From: JAYZAP01 sp964645285
GTDB taxonomy: Bacteria; Pseudomonadota; Alphaproteobacteria; JAAXGF01
Direction of reading: 5' to 3'
Length of the DNA stretch: 38,114 bases
Assembly (NCBI GenBank): GCA_964645285.1
Contig: CAZYDR010000024.1
Span: 1 to 38,114, forward strand
The translations under genes were made by a program, and so were the position numbers. Below the pieces are notes generated by a model. It was not told the origin of the DNA. It was given only the letters and a program-made list of their open reading frames with translations, and searched no databases. Positions 30,931 to 38,114 of the stretch are shown here, in pieces (the first letter of the stretch is position 1; every line of letters starts with the position of its first letter).

Positions 30931-31959
30931 TTAGTCCGACTTGCCGCTGACGCCGGCGTCGGCGAAGGTCGCCATACCGTTGTGGGCCTCGATGGCGGCG
31001 CGCAGAATACTGGCGGCGAGCACCGCGCCGGTGCCCTCGCCGAGACGCATGGAGAGGTCCAGGAGCGGCGCTTTGCCGAGACGCTCGGCGAGGCGGCCAT
31101 GGCCGGGCTCGACCGACAGATGGGCAACCTGGCAATGGTCCAGGCCATGAGGGTCGGCGACCAGCAGCGGCGCGGCGGCGGCAGTCGATACGTAGCCGTC
31201 GAGCAGCACCGGAACACGCCCCATGCGAGCCGCCAGCACCGCCCCGGCCATGGCCGCCAGCTCACGGCCGCCAACCCGGCGCAGGGCCTCCCAGGGATCG
31301 CTCAAAGCCTCACCGTGGAATGCCATGGCGGCCTCCACCGCCGCGATCTTGCGATCCCGGCCAGCGTCATCGATGCCGGTGCCTCGGCCCACCCAGTCCG
31401 CCGTCGGGCCGCCGAACAGGGCGCAAGCCAGGGCCGCCGCCGCCGTGGTGTTGGCGATGCCCATTTCGCCGAGACACAGAATGTCGGTCCCTGGGTCGAC
31501 GGCGGCCATGCCGGCGGCTATGGCGGCGGTGCATTCGGCCTCGTCCATAGCCGGGGCCGTTGTGAAATCGGCGGTTGGCGTCTCGAGGTCCAACGGCGTT
31601 ACGGTGAGGCGGGCGCCGACGGTTCGGCAAATCTGATTGATAGCGGCGCCGCCGACCTCGAAGTTGGCGACCATCTGGACGGTAACCTCGGGGGGAAACG
31701 CCGACACGCCGCGCCACGCCACGCCATGATTGCCGGCGAAGACACAGGCCAAAATCTTTTCGGCCCGGGGCGGATGGGCGCCCTGCCAGACCGCCGCCCA
31801 GGCGCTCAACGCCTCGAGCCGGCCAAGGGCGCCGGGCGGCTTGGTCAATTGACCTTCGCGCGCGGCGGCCGCAGCGGCGGCAGTTTCGTCCGGGCCGGGC
31901 AGAGCGGCCATGAGGCGTCGAACATCGTCGATATTGCTGACGGTCAAAATCTGGGACAT
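30931..31959 (-). CDS. cobT: Nicotinate-nucleotide--dimethylbenzimidazole phosphoribosyltransferase
   Basis: A 342-residue enzyme making alpha-ribazole phosphate from dimethylbenzimidazole and nicotinate mononucleotide for the cobalamin lower loop. Typical segments are TKPPGALGRLEALSAW, FAGNHGVAWRGVSAFPPEVT, LCLGEMGIANTTAAAALACA and, with the catalytic Glu, LRLGEGTGAVLA near the C-terminus. It is divergent from cobS with 107 bases between, so the two lower-loop genes may share control. No riboswitch is visible in this gap. Confidence 0.96.
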   Translation of the reverse strand: MSQILTVSNIDDVRRLMAALPGPDETAAAAAAAREGQLTKPPGALGRLEALSAWAAVWQGAHPPRAEKILACVFAGNHGVAWRGVSAFPPEVTVQMVANFEVGGAAINQICRTVGARLTVTPLDLETPTADFTTAPAMDEAECTAAIAAGMAAVDPGTDILCLGEMGIANTTAAAALACALFGGPTADWVGRGTGIDDAGRDRKIAAVEAAMAFHGEALSDPWEALRRVGGRELAAMAGAVLAARMGRVPVLLDGYVSTAAAAPLLVADPHGLDHCQVAHLSVEPGHGRLAERLGKAPLLDLSMRLGEGTGAVLAASILRAAIEAHNGMATFADAGVSGKSD

Positions 31960-32066
31960 GAACTCTTTCGGCGTGGCGTGGTTTGAATTGGCGCAGGCGC
32001 GTTCCTATATCGGCACAATAGGCCGCCGTCAAAGCCGGCGCCACCGTAGGCAGGGAAATCCATATT

Positions 32067-32849
32067 TTGTCCGCCGCCGAACCTTCGCGACCGTTCCCCG
32101 GCACGCCGCCCCAGTGGCTCGACGATCTTCGTCTCGCGGCCGGCTTTCTCACCCGCCTGGTGCCACCGCCGGGCGGTGTGATCCGACCCCTGGCCCAGGC
32201 GGTCCGGACCTTTCCCCTAGTTGGCGCCGGCTTGGGCATCGGCGCTGGGCTGGTCTACATTCTGGCCAGCGGATCAGGCCTGCCGCCGGTACTGGCCGCC
32301 CTGGCGACCATGGCCGCCCTGGTGCTTGCCACCGGCGCGCTCCACGAAGACGGCCTTGGCGATACCGCCGATGGCTTCGGCGGCGGTAGCACCAAAGCCG
32401 CCAAGCTGGCCATCATGCGTGACAGCCGCATCGGCACCTACGGCGTCACCGCGGTGGCGTTTTCCCTCATGGCCCGGGTCGCCGCCCTGGCCACCATCGC
32501 CGAGCCGGCGCTGGTCTTCGCCGCCCTGGTGGCGACGGGCGCCGCCTCACGGGCCGCCATGCCCCTGATCATGGCGTTTTTGCCCATGGCCCGCAGCGAC
32601 GGTCTCGGTGCCGATGCCGGTCGGCCGAGTCGGCGCGATACGGTGATCGGTAGCGTCCTCGCCCTGGTTATTGCCTTGTTCACGCTCGACAGCGCGGCGA
32701 TCGTCGTCACCTTGTTGGTCGGCGGACTTGCCGCTCTGGCTGTCGCCGCACTGGCGCGCCGGCAGATTGGCGGATATACCGGCGACGTACTCGGAGCCGC
32801 CCAGCAAATCAGTGAGGTCGCCATGCTTTTCGCCATCGTCGCCTTATGA
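32067..32849 (+). CDS. cobS: Adenosylcobinamide-GDP ribazoletransferase
   Basis: A 260-residue inner-membrane protein that joins adenosylcobinamide-GDP and alpha-ribazole, the last step of cobalamin assembly. The metal-binding signature HEDGLGDTADGFGGG (about 92-106) and DSRIGTYGV are intact, with several membrane helices after residue 60. It uses a TTG start, with CAGGGA at a normal distance; no ATG near fits as well. A histidine phosphatase gene follows after 24 bases. Confidence 0.95.
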   Translation: MSAAEPSRPFPGTPPQWLDDLRLAAGFLTRLVPPPGGVIRPLAQAVRTFPLVGAGLGIGAGLVYILASGSGLPPVLAALATMAALVLATGALHEDGLGDTADGFGGGSTKAAKLAIMRDSRIGTYGVTAVAFSLMARVAALATIAEPALVFAALVATGAASRAAMPLIMAFLPMARSDGLGADAGRPSRRDTVIGSVLALVIALFTLDSAAIVVTLLVGGLAALAVAALARRQIGGYTGDVLGAAQQISEVAMLFAIVAL

Positions 32850-32873
32850 GCGCCAAATGCCAATGAACGCCAC

Positions 32874-33500
32874 ATGAATGAACGAACCGTAACCCGCTGG
32901 TGGTGGGTCCGCCACGCCCCGGCATTTCGCGTTAATGGCGGCGTCTACGGCAGTGACGACGTGCCCTGCGACACCACCGATGCGGAATCATTCCAGGGCC
33001 TCGCCCGCCTATTGCCGGAAAATGCAATTTGGGTGACCAGCCATTTGAGCCGCACCAAGCGAACCGCGGCCGCCATCGTCGGCGGCGGCGCCGTAGGACC
33101 CGAACCCCTGGAGGAGTACGGCCTCAGCGAGCAAAGCTTCGGTGATTGGCACGGCATGACCCATGCGGAGATCGAGGCCGCCAATCCGGAGATCTATCAC
33201 AAGTTCTGGCTCGCCCCGGCGGACCACGCACCGCCCGGCGGCGAGAGCTTCGTCGATGTCATCGGCCGGGTCCGCACGGTGGTCGAGCGCATGACCGTCG
33301 ATCATGGCGGCCGCGACATCATCGCCGTCGCCCACGGCGGCACCATTCGCGCCGCCCTGGCCATTGCTCTCGGCGTCGAGGCCGACCGGGCTCTGCCGTT
33401 CTGCACCGAAAACCTGTCGGTCACCCGCATCGATCATGTTGACGGCCCTGGCGCCGGCGGTGACTGGCGAATCGTTACCGTCAACCAGCCGCCGAAGTAA
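32874..33500 (+). CDS. Histidine phosphatase family protein, CobC-like
   Basis: A 208-residue phosphohistidine phosphatase. The catalytic VRHAPA motif is at about residues 12-17, with the second His in VAHGGT and Arg in SHLSRTKRTA. Right after cobS it is likely an alpha-ribazole phosphatase that removes the phosphate from the CobT product. The last 20 bases overlap convergently with the nitronate monooxygenase gene. Confidence 0.85.
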   Translation: MNERTVTRWWWVRHAPAFRVNGGVYGSDDVPCDTTDAESFQGLARLLPENAIWVTSHLSRTKRTAAAIVGGGAVGPEPLEEYGLSEQSFGDWHGMTHAEIEAANPEIYHKFWLAPADHAPPGGESFVDVIGRVRTVVERMTVDHGGRDIIAVAHGGTIRAALAIALGVEADRALPFCTENLSVTRIDHVDGPGAGGDWRIVTVNQPPK

Positions 33501-34474
33501 GGTTTCGAAAAACCGCTTCGGCCTGATCATTGATTTCCCTGACGATATCGCCGGCCGGCTGGCGTGCTTTCACAAGACCAACCCCTTGGTCGGCCCACAG
33601 GGCCATGGCGTCGATGTTGCCGGTACCGTCGCTGGGCGGCGTATCGGACTGATAGTCGACGACCGGGCCGAGCGTGTCGGAGGTGACAATCACCTCGCCT
33701 TCGCCCGGCCGCGCTCCCGGCGGCGGACAGCCCGCCGCCTGCCACTGGGCCACGGTTGAATTGTGCAGCACCCGGTGGGTCGCGTTAGTCCAGCCGATGT
33801 CGAACAGATCCTGGGAATAGACCGTATCGTCCTCGCCGGCGCCAATGATGCGGTCGAGATAGTCGGCATGAATGGGCGCTTCCTCGCTGGCGAGAAAGCG
33901 GGTCCCGATCCAGGCCGCCGACGCACCGAGAGCAATCGCGGCGGCAAGGCCGCGGCCATCGGCGATACCGCCAGCGGCGATTACCGGCACCAGCGCCACC
34001 GCATCAACCACGACGGGCACCAGGGCCGTGGTGGTCACCGTCCCGCGCACATGACCGCCGGCCTCCCAGCCCTGGGCGACGACCATATCGACGCCGCAAG
34101 CCACCGCATGCATCCTCGGCCGTGGCCATCGTATGCATGACCACGGCGCCGCCGGCTTTGGCCCGGGCAGCGGCGGCGGTCGGGTCGCCCCAGAAAACCG
34201 AAATGATCGGAACGCCTTCATCGAGACAGGTGTCGAGGAGTTTGTCGCAGGGAAAACTTAGGTTCAGATTGACGCCGAACGGTTTGCTCGTGAGGGTGCA
34301 AATTTCGCGCAAGTCGCGGTGCAGTGCGGTGGCATCGCCGGCCCAGGGCACCAGCATTCCCAATCTACCGGCGTTGCTGACCGCCGCCACTAGGGGTGGG
34401 CCAACGGCGCCCTGCATAGGCGCCTGAATGATCGGAAACTCAATTCCGAGGACTTCGCAAGCCGCAGTCTTCAT
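33481..34474 (-). pseudogene. Nitronate monooxygenase-like gene broken by a frameshift
   Basis: The N-terminal frame (from 34474) reads ACEVLGIEFPIIQAPMQGAV and continues to VVMHTMATAEDA. The C-terminal frame continues AVACGVDMVVAQGWEAGGHV to IAAGGIADGRGLAAAIALGA and IGTRFLASEEAP. Together they are a complete 2-nitropropane dioxygenase-type FMN TIM barrel of about 330 residues, with the conserved His in VMHT and GGIADGRG. One base is missing around 34109-34113. If it is a sequence error the gene is intact. It sits between cobalamin genes on the opposite strand with no obvious link to them. Confidence 0.85.
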
Positions 34475-34577
34475 AGGTGTCTCCTCCTAGTCTCGGTGGA
34501 GTGGAACCGGTGCGGCCCATACCGTCAATCTCAATCGCTATTCCAGCGTTGTTGACGTAGCGCAGGGCGGATTTTTC

Positions 34578-34775
34578 ATGTTAGGTTGGCCGCCGGCAAT
34601 GAGAAGAGGGAAGCCGGTGACGCATGCCTTGTCCGAAGGTCGCCATTCCGGCGCTGCCCCCGCAACTGTAAGCGGCGAAGCTTCGGCATAAGCCACTGGT
34701 GTTCGAACCTGAAAGGGAGCGGACACCGGGAAGGCGCCGGGGCTGTTCACGCCCAAGCCAGGAGACCTCCTCGCT
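34578..34775 (+). promoter_or_regulatory. Cobalamin (adenosylcobalamin) riboswitch
   Basis: Shows the conserved cobalamin riboswitch segments in order: GAGGGAAGCCGGTG, GCTGCCCCCGCAACTGTAAG, AAGCCACTG, CACCGGGAAGGCG and AAGCCAGGAGACC. It precedes cobP, cobW and cobN. Its end carries CTCCTC (34767-34772), which can pair with GAGGAG (34802-34807) near the cobP ribosome binding site, suggesting control of translation. A possible -35 (TTGACG, 34552) lies upstream but the -10 is weak. Confidence 0.95.
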
Positions 34776-34819
34776 GCCTCTGGTCTCGCGATCCTCGGAG
34801 GGAGGAGAAGGACGGTAAG

Positions 34820-35362
34820 GTGCGTGATTTTTCCGATCTATCAGTGACCCTGGTGCTGGGTGGCGCGCGCTCGGGCAAGAGCGCCTATGGCGAACGCCTG
34901 GTCGAAGGATTCGGTGGCCCCATGACCTATCTCGCTACCGCCGAAGCAGGCGATGACGAGATGACGGCTCGCATCGCTGAACATCGCGCCCGGCGCGGCA
35001 ATTCCTGGGCCACCATCGAAGAACCCCTTGAACTGGCCGACACCCTAGCCCGCGCCGACAAGCCCGGCGGCGCCGTGCTAGTCGATTGCCTGACCCTGTG
35101 GATCGCCAATCTCATGGCGGCCAAAAATAACATTCCCGCCGAAAGCCAACGGCTGGCCGAAACCCTCACGCGCATCGACGGCGCTGTAGTGCTGGTCGCC
35201 AACGAAGTCGGCCTCGGCATCGTGCCCGACAATGCCCAGGCCCGCGCCTTCCGCGATCACGCCGGGCGCCTCAATCAAACCATCGCCCAGGTGGCCCATA
35301 ACGTGGTGCTCATCGCCGCCGGGCTGCCCATGATCCTCAAGGGAGAAGACTTGAATGCCTGA
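34820..35362 (+). CDS. cobP: Adenosylcobinamide kinase / cobinamide-phosphate guanylyltransferase
   Basis: A 180-residue bifunctional enzyme (CobU/CobP) that phosphorylates adenosylcobinamide and adds GMP. The P-loop GGARSGKS is at about 13-20. YLATAEAGDDEMTARIAEHR, VDCLTLWIANLM and NEVGLGIVPDNAQARAFRDH are family features. I chose the GTG at 34820, which follows GGAGGAGAAGG; the frame is open upstream through the riboswitch, which is not coding. The stop overlaps cobW by eight bases. Confidence 0.94.
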   Translation: MRDFSDLSVTLVLGGARSGKSAYGERLVEGFGGPMTYLATAEAGDDEMTARIAEHRARRGNSWATIEEPLELADTLARADKPGGAVLVDCLTLWIANLMAAKNNIPAESQRLAETLTRIDGAVVLVANEVGLGIVPDNAQARAFRDHAGRLNQTIAQVAHNVVLIAAGLPMILKGEDLNA

Positions 35363-36404
35363 AACTTCCATCCGGGCTAACGGAAAGATTCCAGCCACGG
35401 TCATCACCGGCTTTCTCGGCGCCGGCAAGACCAGCCTGATCCGCCACCTGCTGGAGACCGCCAATGGCCGTCGCATCGCCCTGGTGATCAACGAGTTCGG
35501 CGATGTCGGCGTCGATGGCGACCTGCTCGCCAGTTGCGGTATCGAGGGTTGCGGCGAGGACGAGATTATCGAACTCGCCAACGGCTGCATCTGCTGCACG
35601 GTCGCCGACGACTTCCTGCCCACCATCGAGGCCCTGCTGGCCCGCGATCAGCCGCCCGAGCATATCGTCATCGAGACCTCCGGTTTGGCCCTGCCCAAAC
35701 CCCTGATCAAGGCGTTCAACTGGCCCGATGTGCGCACCCGGGTCACCGTCGACGGCGTCGTCGCGGTGATCGATGCCGCCGCCGTCGCCGACGGCCTGTT
35801 CGCCGCCGACCCGGAAGCCGTCGCCGCCCAGCGCGAGGCCGATCCCATGCTCGACCACGACAGCCCCCTGGAGGAAGTCTTCGAGGATCAGTTGCAATGC
35901 GCCGATCTGGTAGTGCTCAACAAGACCGACCTGCTCGACGGCCCTGGCCTCGACCAGGTGCGCAGTGATGTCAGCGAGCGCTTGGCCCGCGCCGTCAAGC
36001 TGGTGTCCACCTCTCACGCCCACATTGATGCCAGCGTCCTGCTCGGCCTTGAGGCCGCCGCCGAGGACGACCTGGCGGCGCGGCCGTCTCACCACGACGG
36101 TGCCGACGACCACGACCACGACGACTTCGACAGCTTTACGGTGAGCCTTGACGCTGTCGCTGATCCGGCCGCCCTGCAGCGGCGCATCGCCGCCGTCATC
36201 GAGGCCCACGACATCCTGCGTATCAAGGGCTTCCTGCATGTGGCGGACAAGGACATGCGCCACGTGGTCCAGGCGGTCGGGGCGCGCATCCAGCGCTATT
36301 ACGACCGGCCGTGGCGCGATGGCGAAGACCGTCTCAGCCGCCTGGTGGTGATCGGCGAGAAAGGCCTCGACCGCCTTGCCGTAACCGCCGCCCTGGAAGC
36401 CTAG
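35355..36404 (+). CDS. cobW: CobW-type GTPase / metal chaperone
   Basis: A 349-residue G3E GTPase. The P-loop GFLGAGKT is at about 17-24, and the metal motif C-x-C-C appears in NGCICCTV; the DxxG/NKTD motif is at LNKTDLLDG. A His/Asp-rich loop (HHDGADDHDHDDFD) is typical of metal-delivering members. CobW is thought to supply cobalt to the CobNST cobaltochelatase, and here cobN follows five bases after its stop. It is in the riboswitch-controlled operon. Confidence 0.95.
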   Translation: MPETSIRANGKIPATVITGFLGAGKTSLIRHLLETANGRRIALVINEFGDVGVDGDLLASCGIEGCGEDEIIELANGCICCTVADDFLPTIEALLARDQPPEHIVIETSGLALPKPLIKAFNWPDVRTRVTVDGVVAVIDAAAVADGLFAADPEAVAAQREADPMLDHDSPLEEVFEDQLQCADLVVLNKTDLLDGPGLDQVRSDVSERLARAVKLVSTSHAHIDASVLLGLEAAAEDDLAARPSHHDGADDHDHDDFDSFTVSLDAVADPAALQRRIAAVIEAHDILRIKGFLHVADKDMRHVVQAVGARIQRYYDRPWRDGEDRLSRLVVIGEKGLDRLAVTAALEA

Positions 36405-36409
36405 GACCG

Positions 36410-38114
36410 GTGCATCTTCTCGCCGCCCAACCCGGCGCCGTCAGCGATGGCGAGGAGGCCGTTGATCTCGGCCAGACCCCGGGGGACATCGTCGTTTTGT
36501 CGGCGGCGGATACGGAGCTCGCCTGTCTGGCGGCGGCCCGGGCCCGGCAAGGGGACGGCGTACCGAGCCTGCGCCTTGCCAACCTCATGCACCTGGGTCA
36601 CCCCCTGTCGGTCGACAACTATGTGGACGACGTCATCCGCCACGCCCAGCTGGTGGTTATCCGCCTGCTCGGCGGTACCGGATACTGGCGCTACGGGGTC
36701 GAGCAGGTTGTCGCGGCCTGCCAGGAGGCCGGCGTCGCCCTCGCCCTGCTGCCCGGCGACGACCAGCCCGACGCCGAACTGGCCCAGCTCGGCCTGGTGC
36801 CCGCCGACACGGCCCACCGCCTGTGGCAATACTGTGTTCACGGCGGCATGGACAACGCCGCCAACTTCCTGGCTTACGCCGCCAGCCTGCTGGGCGGCGA
36901 TGACCATTGGCGCGAACCGGCGCCCCTGCTACGCGCCGGACTCTACTGGCCCGGCGCGGCCCAGCCCGACCTCGATGCCCTGCGCGGCCACTGGCGGGAC
37001 GGTGCCCCGGTAGCGCCCGTAGTGTTCTACCGCGCCCTTATGCAGGCCGCCAACACGGCGCCCATCGACGCCCTCATTGAGGCCCTGGCGGCGCGCGGCC
37101 TCAATCCGCTGCCGCTTTATGTCATGAGCCTCAAGGACCCGGTCTCCGCCGCCGTGGTCGCCGAGACCCTGGCCGCCGCGCCGCCGTCCGTGGCGCTCAA
37201 CGCCACCGGTTTCGCGGTCTCGACCCCCGGCGCGGCGGCCGGCGCTACGCCCTTCGACGGCGTCGATTGCCCGGTGCTCCAGGTGGTGTTCTCCGGCGGC
37301 AACGCCGACTGCTGGCGTGACGGCATGCGCGGCCTCGGCGCCCGCGATATCGCCATGAACGTGGCCCTGCCCGAGGTCGATGGCCGAATCTTGAGCCGTG
37401 CGGTGTCGTTCAAGGCCGCCGCCCGCTTCGATGCCGACACCCAAAGCGACGTCGTCGCCTACGAGCCGGTCCCTGACCGCATCGATTTCGCTGCTGACCT
37501 GGCCACCAACTGGGCACGCCTCGGCACGACCCCCGCGCCCGACCGCCGGATCGCCGTCATCCTGGCCAACTATCCCAACCGCGACGGCCGCATCGGAAAC
37601 GGTGTCGGCCTCGACACCCCGGCGGGCACGGTGACCCTGCTGCGCGCCATGGCCGAGGCCGGCTATGCCATGGGCGATCTGCCTACGGATGGCGCCGCAC
37701 TAATCGACCGTATTCAGGCCGGGCCGACCAATCACAACCCCCGGCGCCATGGCGGCGAGTTCCTCGCCCTGCCCGACTACGAAAGTTTCTTCGCCGCCTT
37801 GCCCAAAGCGGCCCGTGACAAAGTCATGGAGCGCTGGGGGCCGCCGGAGACCGATCCGTTTTTCCAGACCGGGCGCACGGATTGCGGCGGCTTCGCCATT
37901 TCCGCCTTCCGCCTGGGCAACATTGCCATCGGCCTGCAACCGGCCCGGGGTTACAACATCGATCCGGCGGCGAGCTATCACGACCCGGACCTGGCGCCGC
38001 CCCACAACTACCTGGCCTTCTACGCCTGGCTGCGCCGCGACTTCGGCGCTCACGCGGTGGTCCACATGGGCAAGCACGGCAACCTGGAATGGCTGCCCGG
38101 CAAGGCCCTGGCGC
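36410..38114 (+). CDS. cobN: Cobaltochelatase subunit CobN, 3' partial
   Basis: The first 568 codons of the large subunit of the aerobic cobaltochelatase, which inserts cobalt into hydrogenobyrinic acid a,c-diamide. It uses a GTG start at 36410 and remains open to the window end. Characteristic segments are VVIRLLGGTGYWRYGVEQVV, GNGVGLDTPAGTVTLLRAMA, GNIAIGLQPARGYNIDPAAS and HMGKHGNLEWLPGKAL. CobN normally has about 1200 residues, so roughly half lies beyond the window. Other frames here (for example 36447-37013) are shadows. Confidence 0.96.
   Translation, partial: MHLLAAQPGAVSDGEEAVDLGQTPGDIVVLSAADTELACLAAARARQGDGVPSLRLANLMHLGHPLSVDNYVDDVIRHAQLVVIRLLGGTGYWRYGVEQVVAACQEAGVALALLPGDDQPDAELAQLGLVPADTAHRLWQYCVHGGMDNAANFLAYAASLLGGDDHWREPAPLLRAGLYWPGAAQPDLDALRGHWRDGAPVAPVVFYRALMQAANTAPIDALIEALAARGLNPLPLYVMSLKDPVSAAVVAETLAAAPPSVALNATGFAVSTPGAAAGATPFDGVDCPVLQVVFSGGNADCWRDGMRGLGARDIAMNVALPEVDGRILSRAVSFKAAARFDADTQSDVVAYEPVPDRIDFAADLATNWARLGTTPAPDRRIAVILANYPNRDGRIGNGVGLDTPAGTVTLLRAMAEAGYAMGDLPTDGAALIDRIQAGPTNHNPRRHGGEFLALPDYESFFAALPKAARDKVMERWGPPETDPFFQTGRTDCGGFAISAFRLGNIAIGLQPARGYNIDPAASYHDPDLAPPHNYLAFYAWLRRDFGAHAVVHMGKHGNLEWLPGKALA

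Overview
The window is a high-GC scaffold fragment from an alphaproteobacterium, most likely a Rhodospirillales-type organism. The evidence is combined: a SAM-II riboswitch in front of metZ, a PhaR-controlled polyhydroxyalkanoate (PHA) locus, an MmcB-type DNA repair protein, aerobic cobalamin genes including cobN, and a GlxD/MgsC-type glutamate synthase-like protein. It is a draft assembly. A 100-N gap lies inside a 20-bp tandem repeat, and several genes carry frameshifts that may be real decay or sequence errors.

Layout. 1-4.6 kb is a nitrogen module: the end of a GlxD/MgsC-like FMN protein, a small partner of unknown function, an opposite-strand pair (an orphan response regulator lacking its phosphoacceptor Asp, translationally coupled to an unknown protein), an ammonium transporter, a 73-residue single-pass membrane protein and a strong terminator. 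4.7-8.5 kb holds a small membrane protein, formate-tetrahydrofolate ligase (fhs), and metZ behind a promoter, SAM-II aptamer and terminator that read as a transcription-attenuation switch. 8.6-13.4 kb holds a decayed lipid-methyltransferase-like gene, a BetA-type choline dehydrogenase, a bile acid:sodium symporter family protein, a DUF1028 protein with a small secreted protein, and a threonine/serine dehydratase-like enzyme.

13.4-19.4 kb is an accessory catabolic stretch, mostly on the minus strand: a ThDP enzyme, a class III aminotransferase, a SnoaL-like protein, a luciferase-like monooxygenase and an SDR-fold protein whose catalytic residues are all replaced. The gaps carry four copies of a palindromic repeat whose hairpin stems show compensatory base changes. 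19.5-24.9 kb holds RidA, a PaaI-type thioesterase, arylamine N-acetyltransferase, a broken DUF4440 gene, an SDR, an EamA exporter and an acyl-CoA synthetase.

24.9-29.4 kb is the PHA locus: phaR, a short PhaE-like gene overlapping phaC out of frame, the repeat/gap, then phaA and phaB. PhaA condenses two acetyl-CoA, PhaB reduces the product, PhaC polymerises it and PhaR represses. A secreted protein of unknown function follows behind a CRP/FNR-type site. 30.4-38.1 kb holds mmcB and then cobalamin genes (cobT, cobS, a cobC-like phosphatase, a frameshifted nitronate monooxygenase, a cobalamin riboswitch, cobP, cobW and the first 568 codons of cobN).
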